From assembly GCA_026018925.1 (NCBI GenBank), contig JAKSZU010000164.1, positions 310,001 through 374,000 on the forward strand: 64,000 nt of DNA, in the 5' to 3' direction. This DNA is from Tupaia tana (lineage: Eukaryota; Chordata; Mammalia; Scandentia; Tupaiidae). Under the pieces are notes generated by a model. It saw nothing but the letters and a program-made list of their open reading frames with translations, was not told the DNA's origin and searched no databases. How positions within the stretch are numbered: position 1 is the stretch's first letter; each line of letters begins with the position of its first letter. The translations under genes and the position numbers were made by a program. Of the stretch, positions 1-9,257 are shown piece by piece.

Positions 1-629
1 TCTGTTTCTCTGAGGTCTCTGTCTCTCTCTACTCCTGTATCTTCATTTTTTTTGTAATTTTTCCTTTTTACGATTTTTTGAAAGGTAGAATTTCTCTCTG
101 ACTCTCAGCTCCATCTTTTGTTTTGTTAATAAGCCCTTCTGCTCCTTTCTCCCAGGCAGGAGAGTTGAGCCATTCTCTGAGAAGATTCCACATGGATACT
201 GAGAACTAGATGTTTCAGGGCACAGGCGAAATGAAGATTTTCTACTCATAATTCAGCCTCCAGCAAGCAAAGCTAGTGTGGTAGGGAGCCCCTCTGGCCT
301 TCTATCGCTGTCTCTGTGTCTCTGAGGTCTCTGTCTCTCTCTGCTCCTATCTCCTCATTTTCTTTGGTAATTTTTCCTTTTTACGATTTTTTTAAAGGTC
401 GAATTTCTCTCTGGCTCTCAGCTCCCTCTTTTGTTTTGTTAATAAGCCCTTCTGCTCCTTTCTCGCAGGCAGGAGAGTTGAGCCATTCTCTGAGAAGATT
501 CCACATGGATACTGGGAACTAGATATTTCAGGTCACAGGCCAAATGAAGATTTTCTACTCATAATTCAGCCTCCAGCAAGCAAAGCTAGTGAGGTAGGGA
601 GCCCCTCTGGCCTTCTATCCCTGTCTCTG

Positions 630-670
630 TGTCTCTGAGGTCTCTGTCTCTCTCTGCTCCTGTCTCTTCA
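630..670 (+). repeat. Pyrimidine-rich TCTCTG microsatellite-like part of the monomer
   Basis: Shown for the reference copy; every monomer has it. Units of TCTCTG alternate with short interruptions (TG, AGG, CTCC). It is the most slippage-prone part outside the T-runs: five monomers have lost 9 bp here. It also carries many of the type-diagnostic substitutions, such as tttctatgagg, gagttctctg, gaggactctg, gagatctctg and ctcggctcc. Confidence 0.85.
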
Positions 671-706
671 TTTTTTTTGGTAATTTTTCCTTTTTACGAT
701 TTTTTT
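671..706 (+). other. Clustered T-tracts (A-tracts on - strand), possible bent DNA
   Basis: In the reference copy, runs of 8, 5, 5 and 7 T are separated by ggtaa, cc and acga. Run centres are about 11.5, 7 and 10 bp apart, so three of the four lie close to one helical turn from a neighbour. Phased A-tracts are a known cause of intrinsic curvature and are common in satellites. The first run varies between monomers from 5 T (tcaatttttgg, near 1609 and 44142) to about 10 T (near 5048 and 16600). Curvature is inference; the tracts are directly visible. Confidence 0.6.
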
Positions 707-707
707 A

Positions 708-716
708 AAGGTAGAA
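708..716 (+). promoter_or_regulatory. Weak 5' splice-site-like motif AAG/GTAGAA
   Basis: AAG/GTAGAA agrees with the vertebrate donor consensus MAG/GTRAGT at positions -3 to +3 and departs from it at +4 to +6, so it would be a weak donor. It lies 71 nt before the acceptor-like AG in the same monomer and 242 nt after the acceptor of the preceding one. Each monomer could therefore in principle present a 242-nt exon-like unit. Many region II monomers change it to AAG/GGAGAA (type Y) or AAG/TTAGAA (type V), removing the GT or shifting it. Functional use is unproven. Confidence 0.2.
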
Positions 717-751
717 TTTCTCTCTGGCTCTCAGCTCCATCTTTTGTTTTG

Positions 752-781
752 TTAATAAGCCCTTCTGCTCCTTTCTCCCAG
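752..781 (+). promoter_or_regulatory. 3' splice-site-like motif (branch point + polypyrimidine + CAG/G)
   Basis: TTAAT at 752-756 fits the metazoan branch-point pattern yUnAy, with A at 755. A pyrimidine-rich stretch of about 20 bases follows, ending in CCCAG/G with the AG at 780-781, 26 nt after the branch A. This spacing is within the normal range. The arrangement recurs in nearly all ~204 monomers; common changes are cggctcc or ctctcc in the tract, tcgcagg (near 463, 8581, 12016, 20776, 34232, 40180) and ttaatacg. It resembles a strong acceptor, but there is no evidence that the array is transcribed or spliced, and a pyrimidine-rich repeat can produce such a motif by chance. Confidence 0.4.
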
Positions 782-1878
782 GCAGGAGAGTTGAGCCATT
801 CTCTGAGAAGATTCCACATGGATACTGGGAACTAGATATTTCAGGGCACAGGCGAAATGAAGATTTTCTACTCATAATTCAGCCTCCAGCAAGCAAAGCT
901 AGTGTGGTAGGGAGCCTCTCTGGCCTTCTATCGCTGTCTCTGTGTCTCTGAGGTCTCTGTCTGTCTCTGCTCCTGTCTCCTCATTTTTCTTGGTAATTTT
1001 TCCTTTTTACGATTTTTTTAATGGTAGAATTTCTCTCTGGCTCTCAGCTCCATCTTTTGTTTTGTTAATAAGCCCTTCTGCTCCTTTCTCCCAGGCAGGA
1101 GAGTTGAGCCATTCTCTGAGAAGATTCCACATGAATACTGGGAACTAGATATTTCAGGGCACAGGCGAAATAAAGATTTTCTACTCATAATTCAGCCTCC
1201 AGCAAGCAAAGCTTGTGTGGTAGGGAGCCCCTCTGGCCTTCTATCCCTGTCTCTGTGTCTCTGAGGTCTCTGTCTCTCTCTGCTCCTATCTCCTCATTTT
1301 CTTTGGTAATTTTTCCTATTTACGATTTTTTTAAAGGTAGAATTTCTCTCTGGCTCTCAGCTCCATCTTTTGTTTTGTTAATAAGCCCTTCTGCTCCTTT
1401 CTCCCAGGCAGGAGAGTTGAGCCATTCTCTGAGAAGTTTCAACATGGATACTGGGAACTAGATATTTCAGGGCACAGGCGAAATGAACATTTTCTACTCA
1501 TAATTCAGCCTCCAGCAAGCAAAGCTAGTGTGGTAGGGAGCCCCTCTGGCCTTCTATCGCTGTCTCTGAGTCTGTGAGGTCTCTGTCTCTCTCTGCTCCT
1601 GTCTCCTCAATTTTTGGTAATTTTTCCTTTTTACGATTTTTTTAAAGGTAGAATTTCTCTCTGGCTCTCAGCTCCATCTTTTGTTTTGTTAATAAGTCCT
1701 TCTGCTCCTTTCTCCCAGGCAGGAGAGTTGAGCCATTCTCTGAGAAGATTCCACATGGATACTGGGAACAAGATATTTCAGGGCACAGGCGAAATGAAGA
1801 TTTTCTACTCATAATTCAGCCTCCAGCAAGCAAAGCTAGTGTGGTAGGGAGCCCCTCTGGCCTTCTATCCCTGTCTCT

Positions 1879-3129
1879 GTTTCTATGAGGTCTCTGTCTC
1901 TCTCTGCGCCTGTCTCTTCATATTTTTTTGTAATTTTTCCTTTTTACGATTTTTTTAAAGGTAGAATGTCTCTCTGGCTCTCAGCTCCATCTTTTGTTTT
2001 GTTAATAAGCCCTTCTGCTCCTTTCTCCCAGGCAGGAGATTTGAGCCGTTCTCTGAGAAGTTTCCACATGGATACTGGGAACTAGATATTTCAGGGCACA
2101 GGCGAAATGAAGATTTTCTACTCATAATTCAGCCTCCAGCAAGCAAACATAGTGAGGTATGGAGCCCCTCTGGCCTTCTATCCCTGTCTCTGTGTCTCTG
2201 AGGTCTCTGTCTCTCTCTGCTCTTCTCTCTTCATGTTTTTTTGGTAATTTTTCCTTTTTACGATTTTTTTAAAGGTAGAATTTCTCTCTGGCTCTCAGCT
2301 CCCTCTTTTGTTTTGTTAATAAGCCCTTCTGCTCCTTTCTCCCAGGCAGGAGAGTTGAGCCATTCTCTGAGAAGATTCCACATGGATACTGGGAACTAGA
2401 TATTTCAGGTCACAGGCGAAATGAAGATTTTCTACTCATAATTCAGACTCCAGCAAGCAAAGCTAGTGAGGTAGGGAGCCCCTCTGGCCTTCTATCCCTG
2501 TCTCTGTGTCTCTGAGGTCTCTGTCTCTCTCTGCTCCTGTCTCTTCATTTTTTTTGGTAATTTTTCCTTTTTACGATTTTTTTAAAGGTAGAATTTCTCT
2601 CTGGCTCTCAGCTCCATCTTTTGTTTTGTTAATAAGCACTTCTGCTCCTTTCTCCCAGGCAGGAGAGTTGAGCCATTCTCTGAGAAGTTTCCACATGGAT
2701 ACTGGGAACTAGATATTTCAGGGCACAGGCGAAATGAACATTTTCTACTCATAATTCAGCCTCCAGCAAGCAAAGCTAGTGTGGTAGGGAGCCCCTCTGG
2801 CCTTCTATCGCTGTCTCTGAGTCTGTGAGGTCTCTGTCTCTCTCTGCTCCTGTCTCCTCAATTTTTGGTAATTTTTCCTTTTTACGATTTTTTTAAAGGT
2901 AGAATTTCTCTCTGGCTCTCAGCTCCATCTTTTGTTTTGTTAATAAGTCCTTCTGCTCCTTTCTCCCAGGCAGGAGAGTTGAGCCATTCTCTGAGAAGAT
3001 TCCACATGGATACTGGGAACAAGATATTTCAGGGCACAGGCGAAATGAAGATTTTCTACTCATAATTCAGCCTCCAGCAAGCAAAGCTAGTGTGGTAGGG
3101 AGCCCCTCTGGCCTTCTATCCCTGACTCT
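1879..3129 (+). repeat. Four-monomer HOR unit a-b-c/e-f
   Basis: Type-a monomers (tttctatgagg, gcgcc or cgcctg) begin at 1879 and 3130, 1,251 bp apart. Between them lie type b (gctcttctctcttcatg, 2192), a mixed c/e monomer (2506: c-like 5' part, e-like gtttccac and gaacatttt 3' part) and type f (gagtctgtgagg, tcaatttttgg, taagtcc, gaacaag; ~2568 + 250). Compared with the six-monomer form, d and most of e are missing, and the mixed monomer sits at the deletion point. An almost identical unit lies at 13432-14682. Confidence 0.7.
1885..2085 (+). other. 66-codon ATG open frame of type-a monomers, probably non-coding
   Basis: Most + strand frames in this array open at GTG or TTG and would not be used as eukaryotic starts. 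Type-a monomers, which carry tttctatgagg, do supply an ATG. The 66-residue product begins MRSLSLSAPVSS, is hydrophobic and Ser/Phe-rich, and ends MDTGN before TAG. Similar frames occur at 3136, 5639, 8127, 11562, 14689, 17815, 26584, 28460, 30024, 31589, 33466 and 35970. In the type-a copies at 13438 and 22515 a T-run length change shifts the frame. The sequence is low-complexity translation of pyrimidine-rich DNA, and I do not call it a gene. Confidence 0.3.
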
Positions 3130-6100
3130 GTTTCTATGAGGTCTCTGTCTCTCTCTCCGCCTGTCTCTTCATTTTTTTTTGTAATTTTTCCTTTTTACGA
3201 TTTTTTTAAAGGTAGAATGTCTCTCTGGCTCTCAGCTCCATCTTTTGTTTTGTTAATAAGCCCTTCTGCTCCTTTCTCCCAGGCAGGAGAGTTGAGCCAT
3301 TCTCTGAGAAGATTCCATATGGATACTGGGAACTAGATATTTCAGGGCACAGGCGAAATGAAGATTTTCTACTCATAATTCAGCACCCAGCAAGCAAATC
3401 TAGTGTGGTAGGGAGCCCCTCTGGCCTTCTATCCCTGTCTCTGTGTCTCTGAGGTCTCTGTCTCTCTCTGCTCCTGTCTCCTCATTTTTTTTGGTTATTA
3501 TTCCTTTTTACGATTTTTTTAAAGGTAGAATTTCTCTCTGGCTCTCAGCTCCATCTTTTGTTTTGTTAATAAGCCCTTCGGCTCCTTTCTCCCAGGCAGG
3601 AGAGTTGAGCCATTCTCTGAGAAGATTGCACATGGATACTGGGAACTAGATATTTCAGGGCACAGACGAAATGAAGATTTTCTACTCATAATTCAGCCTC
3701 CAGCAAGCAAAGCTAGTGTGGTAGGGAGCCTCTCTGGCCTTCTATCGCTGTCTCTGTGTCTCTGAGTTCTCTGTCTGTCTCTGCTCCTGACTCCTCATTT
3801 TTTTTGGTAATTTTTCCTTTTTAGGATTTTTTTAAAGGCAGAATATTTCTCTGGCTCTCAGCTCCATCTTTTGTTTTGTTAATAAGCCTTTCTGCTCCTT
3901 TCTCCCAGGCAGGAGAGTTGAGCCATTCTCTGAGAAGATTCCACATGGATACTGGGAAATAGATATTTCAGGGCACAGGCGAAATGAAGATTTTCTACTC
4001 ATAATTCAGCCTCCAGCAAGCAAAGCTTGTGTGGTAGGGAGCCCCTCTGGCCTTCTATCCCTGTCTCTGTGTCTCTGAGGTCTCTGTCTCTCTCTGCTCC
4101 TGTCTCACCATTTTTTTTGGTAATTTTTCCTTTTTAAGATTTTTTTAACGGTAGAATTTCTCTCTGGCTCTCAGCTCCATCTTTTGTTTTGGTAATAAGC
4201 CCTTCTGCTCTTTTCTCCCAGGCAGGAGAGTTGAGCCATTCTCTGAGAAGATTCCACATGGATACTGGGAACTAGATATTTCAGGGCACAGGCGAAATGA
4301 ATATTTTCTACTCATAATTCAGCCTCCAGCAAGCAAAGTTAGTGTGGTAGGGAGCCCCTCTGGACTTCTATCCCTGTCTCTGTGTCTCTGAGGTCTCTGT
4401 CTCTCTCTGCTCCTGTCTCCTCATTTTTTTGGTAATTTTTCCTTTTTACGATTTTTTTAAAGGTAGAATTTCTCTCTGGCTCTCAGCTCCATCTTTTGTT
4501 TTGTTAATAAGCCCTTCGGCTCCTTTCTCCCATGCAGGAGAGTTGAGCCATTCTCTGAGAAGTTTCCACATGGATACTGGGAACTAGATATTTCAGGGCA
4601 CAGGCGAAATGAAGATTTTCTACTCATAATTCAGCCTCCAGCAAGCAAAGCTAGTGTGGTAGGGAGCCCCTCTGGCCTTCTATCCCTGTCTCTGTTTCAA
4701 TGAGGTCTCTGTCTCTCTCTGCTCCTGTCTCTTCATTTTTTTGGTAATTTTTCCTTTTTACGATTTTTTTAAAGGTAGAATGTCTCTCTGGCTCTCAGCT
4801 CCATCTTTTGTTTTGTTAATAAGCCCTTCGGCTCCTTTCTCCCAGGCAGGAGAGTTGAGCCATTCTCTGAGAAGATTCCACATGGATACTGGGAACTAGA
4901 TATTTCAGAGCACAGGCGAAATGAAGATTTTCTACTCATAATTCAGCCTCCAGCAAGCAAAGCTAGTGTGGTAGGGAGCCCCTCTGGCCTTCTATCCCTG
5001 TCTCTGTGTCTCTGAGATCTCTGTCTCTCTCGGCTCCTGTCTCCTCATTTTTTTTTTGGTAATTTTTCCTTCTTACGATTTTTTTAAAGGTAGAATATTT
5101 CTCTGGCTCTCAGCTCCATCTTTTGTTTTGTTAATAAGCCTTTCTGCTCCTTTCTCCCAGGCAGGAGAGTTGAGCCATTCTCTGAGAAGATTCCACATGG
5201 ATACTGGGAACTAGATATTTCAGGGCACAGGCGAAATGAATATTTTCTACTCATAATTCAGCCCCCAGCAAGCAAAGTTAGTGTGGTAGGGAGCCCCTCT
5301 GGCCTTCTATCCCTGTCTCTGTGTCTCTGAGGTCTCTGTCTCTCTCTGCTCCTGTCTCCTCATTTTTTTTGTAATTTTTCCTTTTTACGATTTTTTTAAA
5401 GGTAGAATTTCTCTCTGGCTCTCAGATCCATCTTTTGTTTTGTTAATAAGCCCTTCGGCTCCTTTCTCCCAGGCAGGAGAGTTGAGCCATTCTCTGAGAA
5501 GATTCCACATGGATACTGGGAACTAGATATTTCAGGGCACAGACGAAATGAAGATTTTCTACTCATAATTCAGCCTCCAGCAAGCAAAGCTAGTGTGGTA
5601 GGGAGCCCCTCTGGCCTTCTATCACTGTCTCTGTTTCTATGAGGTCTCTGTCTATCTCTGCTCCTGTCTCTTCATTTTTTTTGGTAATTTTTCCTTTTTA
5701 CGATTTTTTTAAAGGTAGAATGTCTCTCTGGCTCTCAGCTCCATCTTTTGTTTTGTTAATAAGCCCTTTTGCTCCTTTCTCCCAGGCAGGAGAGTTGAGC
5801 CATACTCTGAGAAGATTCCACATGGATACTGGGAACTAGATATTTCAGAGCACAGGCGAAATGAAGATTTTCAACTCATAACTCAGCCTCCAGCAAGCAA
5901 AGCTAGTGTGGTAGGGAGCCCCTCTGGCCTTCTATCCCTGTCTCTGTGTCTCTGAGGTCTTTGTCTCTCTCTGCTCTTGTCTCTTCATATTTTTGGTAAA
6001 TTTTCCTTTTTACAATTTTTTTAAAGGTAGAATTTCTCTCTGGCTCTCAGCTCCCTTTTGTTTTGTTTATAAGCCCTTCTGCTCCTTTCTCCCAGGCAGG

Positions 6101-6879
6101 AGAGTTGAGCCATTCTCTGAGAAGATTCCACATGGATACTGGGAACTAGATATTTCAGGGCACAGGCGAAATGAAGATTTTCTCCTGATAATTCAGCCTC
6201 CAGCAAGCAAAGCTAGTTTGGTAGGGAGCCCCTCTGGCCTTCTATCACTGTCTCTGTGTCTTGAGGTCTCTGTTTCTCTCTGCTCCTGTCTCCTCATTTT
6301 TTTTGGAAATTTTTCTTTTTACGATTTTTTTAAAGGTAGAATTTCTCTCTGGCTCTCAGCTCCCTCTTTTGTTTTGTTAATAAGCCCTTCTGCTCCTTTC
6401 TCCCAGGCATGAGAGTTGAGCCATTCTCTGAGAAGTTTCCACATGGATACTGGGAAATAGATATTTCAGGGCACAGGCGAAATGAAGATTTTCTACTCAT
6501 AATTCAGCCTGCAGCAAGCAAAGCTAGTGTGGTAGGGAGCCCCTCTGGCCTTCTATCCCTGTCTCTGTGTCTCTGAGGTCTCTGTCTCTCTCCTCCTGTC
6601 TCCTCATTTTTTTTGGTTATTTTTCATTTTTACGATTTTTTTAAAGGTAGAATTTCTCTCTGGCTCTCAGCTCCATCTTTTGTTTTGTTAATAAGCCCTT
6701 CAGCTCCTTTCTCCCAGGCAGGAGAGTTGAGCCATTCTCTGAGAAGATTCCACATGGATACTGGGAACTAGATATTTCAGGGCACAGGCGAAATGAAGAT
6801 TTTCTACTCATAATTCAGCCTCCAGCAAGCAAAGCTAGTGTGGTAGGGAGCCCCTCTGGCCTTCTATCCCTGTCTCTGT

Positions 6880-9110
6880 GTCTCTGTCTCTCTCTGCTCT
6901 TGTCTCTTCATTTTTTTTGGTAATTTTTCATTTTTACGATTTTTTTAAAGGTAGAATTTCTCTCTGGCTCTCAGCTCCATCTTTTGTTTTGTTAATAAGT
7001 CCTTCTGCTCCTTTCTCCCAGGCAGGAGAGTTGAGCCATTCTCTGAGATGATTCCACATGGATACTGGGAACAAGATATTTCATGGCACAGGCGAAATGA
7101 AGATTTTCTACTCATAATTCAGCCTCCAGCAAGCAAAGCTAGTGAGTTAGGGAGCCCCTCTGGCCTTCTATCCCTGTCTGTGTGTCTCTGAGGTCTCTGT
7201 CTCTCTCTGCTCTTGTCTCTTCATGTTTTTTTGGTAATTTTTCCTTTTTACGATTTTTTTAAAGGTAGAATTTCTCTCTGGCTCTCAGCTCCCTCTTTGT
7301 TTTGTTAATAAGCCCTTCTGCTCCTTTCTCCCACGCAGGTGAGTTGAGCCATTCTCTGAGAAGATTCCACATGGATACTGGGAACTAGATATTTCAGGGC
7401 ACAGGCGAAATGAAGATTTTCTACTCATAATTCAGCCTCCAGCCAGCAAAGCTAGTGTGGTAGGGAGCCCCCCTGGTCTTCTATCCCTGTCTCTGTGTCT
7501 CTGAGGTCTCTGTCTCTCTGTGCTCCTGTCTCCTCATTTTTTTTGGTAATTTTTCCTTTTTATGATGTTTTTAAAGTTAGAATTTCTCTCTGGCTCTCAG
7601 CTCCATCTTTTATTTTGTTAATAAGCCCTTCTGCTCCTTTCTCCCAGGCAGGAGAGTTGAGCCATTCTCTGAGAAGTTTCCACATGGATACTGGGAACTA
7701 GATATTTCAGGGCACAGGCGAAATGAAGATTTTCTACTCATAATTCAGCCTCCAGCAAGCAAAGCTAGTGTGGTAGGGAGCCCATCTGGCCTTCTATCGC
7801 TGTCTCTGTGTCTGTGAGGTCTCTGTCTCTCTCTGCTCCTGTCTCCTCATTTTTTTTGGTAATTTTTCCTTTTTACGATTTTTTTAAAGGTAGAATTTCT
7901 CTCTGGCTCTCAGCTCCATCTTTTGTTTTGTTAGTAAGTCCTTCTGCTCCTTTCTCCCAGGCAGGAGAGTTGAGCCATTCTCTTAGATGATTCCACATGG
8001 ATACTGGGAACAAGATATTTCAGGGCACAGGCGAAATGAAGATTTTCTACTCATAATTCAGCCTCCAGCAAGCAAAGCTAGTGTGGTAGGGAGCCCCTCT
8101 GGCCTTCTATCCCTGTCTTTGTTTCTATGAGGTCTCTGTCTATCTCTGCGCCTGTCTCTTCATTTTTTTTGGTAATTTTTCCTTTTTACGATTTTTTTAA
8201 AGGTAGAATGTCTCTCTGGCTCTCAGCTCCATCTTTTGTTTTGTTAATAAGCCCTTCTGCTCCTTTCTCCCAGGCAGGAGAGTTGAGCCATTCTCTGAGA
8301 AGATTCCACATGGATACTGGGAACTAGATATTTCAGGGCACAGGCGAAATGAAGATTTTCTACTCATAATTCAGCCTCCAGCAAGCAAAGCTAGTGTGGT
8401 AGGGAGCCCCTCTGGCCTTCTATCGCTGTCTCTGTGTCTCTGAGGTCTCTGTCTCTCTCTGCTCCTATCTCCTCATTTTCTTTGGTAATTTTTCCTTTTT
8501 ACGATTTTTTTAAAGGTCGAATTTCTCTCTGGCTCTCAGCTCCCTCTTTTGTTTTGTTAATAAGCCCTTCTGCTCCTTTCTCGCAGGCAGGAGAGTTGAG
8601 CCATTCTCTGAGAAGATTCCACATGGATACTGGGAACTAGATATTTCAGGTCACAGGCCAAATGAAGATTTTCTACTCATAATTCAGCCTCCAGCAAGCA
8701 AAGCTAGTGAGGTAGGGAGCCCCTCTGGCCTTCTATCACTGTCTCTGTGTCTCTGAGGTCTCTGTCTCTCTCTGCTCCTGTCTCTTCATTTTTTTTGGTA
8801 ATTTTTCCTTTTTACGATTTTTTTAAAGGTAGAATTTCTCTCTGGCTCTCAGCTCCATCTTTTGTTTTGTTAATAAGCCCTTCTGCTCCTTTCTCCCAGG
8901 CAGGAGAGTTGAGCCATTCTCTGAGAAGATTCCACATGGATACTGGGAACTAGATATTTCAGGGCACAGGCGAAATGAAGATTTTCTACTCATAATTCAG
9001 CCTCCAGCAAGCAAAGCTAGTGTGGTAGGGAGCCTCTCTGGCCTTCTATCGCTGTCTCTGTGTCTCTGAGGTCTCTGTCTGTCTCTGCTCCTGTCTCCTC
9101 ATTTTTCTTG
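6880..9110 (+). repeat. Duplicated block B, copy 1 (~2.2 kb)
   Basis: Matches 10314-12545 at offset 3434-3435 (11 monomers). Shared rare features: the 9-bp deletion after gtgtctctg (6886/6887 and 10320/10321), gtgagttagg (near 7143), ccagccagc (near 7440), tttttatgatg with aaagttag (near 7560), cccatctgg (near 7782), gttagtaagtcc (near 7930), tctatctctgcgcc (near 8139) and the ggtcgaat monomer at 8434. A 1-bp deletion near 7300 explains the offset step. The copies part inside the 9060 monomer: this copy has aaaggtag, gtttccac and gaaatgaag where 12495 has aatggtag, gattccac and gaaataaag. Confidence 0.8.
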
Positions 9111-9257
9111 GTAATTTTTCCTTTTTACGATTTTTTTAAAGGTAGAATTTCTCTCTGGCTCTCAGCTCCATCTTTTGTTTTGTTAATAAGCCCTTCTGCT
9201 CCTTTCTCCCAGGCAGGAGAGTTGAGCCATTCTCTGAGAAGTTTCCACATGAATACT

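Larger units (their letters stand above)
705..875 (-). other. Recurrent 56-codon ATG open frame on the - strand, probably non-coding
   Basis: In the reference copy, ATG (complement of cat at 873-875) opens a frame of 56 codons closed by TAA at 705-707. The peptide begins MSRKSSFRLCPE, is Lys/Arg/Ser-rich and ends in KFYL. Because these bases are near-consensus, the same frame recurs in many monomers. Longer versions near 22861-23067, 23185-23379 and 24453-24635 arise where an indel in the T-run or near GGTAG bypasses the stop. No signal peptide, membrane span or known motif is visible. Homogenisation of the satellite is enough to explain its recurrence, and frequent indels argue against protein selection. 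Confidence 0.3.
629..941 (+). repeat. Representative 313-bp monomer
   Basis: This copy is close to the majority sequence and serves as reference. Hand count: A 61, C 76, G 61, T 115. Order of parts: TCTCTG-like pyrimidine stretch (630-670), T-tract cluster (671-706), AAG/GTAGAA (708-716), second pyrimidine-rich stretch (717-750), TTAAT branch-like motif (752-756), polypyrimidine plus CAG (757-781), then mixed sequence with ccacatggatactgg (near 813-827), ctactcataattcagcc (near 868-884), ccagcaagcaaagctag (near 886-902) and ggagcc...tctggcc (near 910-925). The only CpGs are at 697-698 (ttaCGat) and 853-854 (aggCGaaat). Monomer start is a convention; the array gives no natural boundary. Confidence 0.95.
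240..5630 (+). repeat. Large duplicated block A, copy 1 (~5.4 kb, about 17 monomers)
   Basis: This block matches 11793-17183 with a constant offset of 11,553 bp, apart from 1-bp changes. Shared rare variants include ggtcgaat (near 398), aatggtag (near 1020), sttcaacatgg-type acatgg after gtttca (near 1438), gtatggagcc (near 2157), attattcc (near 3486), ctcaccatttt (near 4106), tttcaatgagg (4695) and ctctcggctcc (near 5028). I saw only about twenty scattered differences, for example 2418 (gcgaaatg, versus gagaaatg in copy 2) and 4303 (gaatatt, versus gattatt). The left edge lies between ~217, where a gatgtttc variant is unshared, and ~316. The right edge is just after 5640. Confidence 0.85.

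Noticed and set aside
397-408. ggtcgaatttc resembling a Pol III B box (also near 8515, 11950, 20710)
   Set aside because: It is an A-to-C variant of the ordinary ggtagaatttc in one monomer type, with no A box or tRNA-like fold nearby.
316-522. Hundreds of 60-82-codon + strand frames beginning MSLRSLSLSAP-like
   Set aside because: Most open at GTG (or TTG for the MVIFPF and MCGREPLW forms), not ATG. They are translations of a pyrimidine-rich satellite, recur every 313 bp, and are broken by T-run length changes. No gene is supported.
5993-6412. 139-codon + strand frame, longest in the window
   Set aside because: It spans more than one monomer only because indels in T-runs and a lost stop put frames in register. 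Its start is TTG, and the residues are those of the usual repeat frames.
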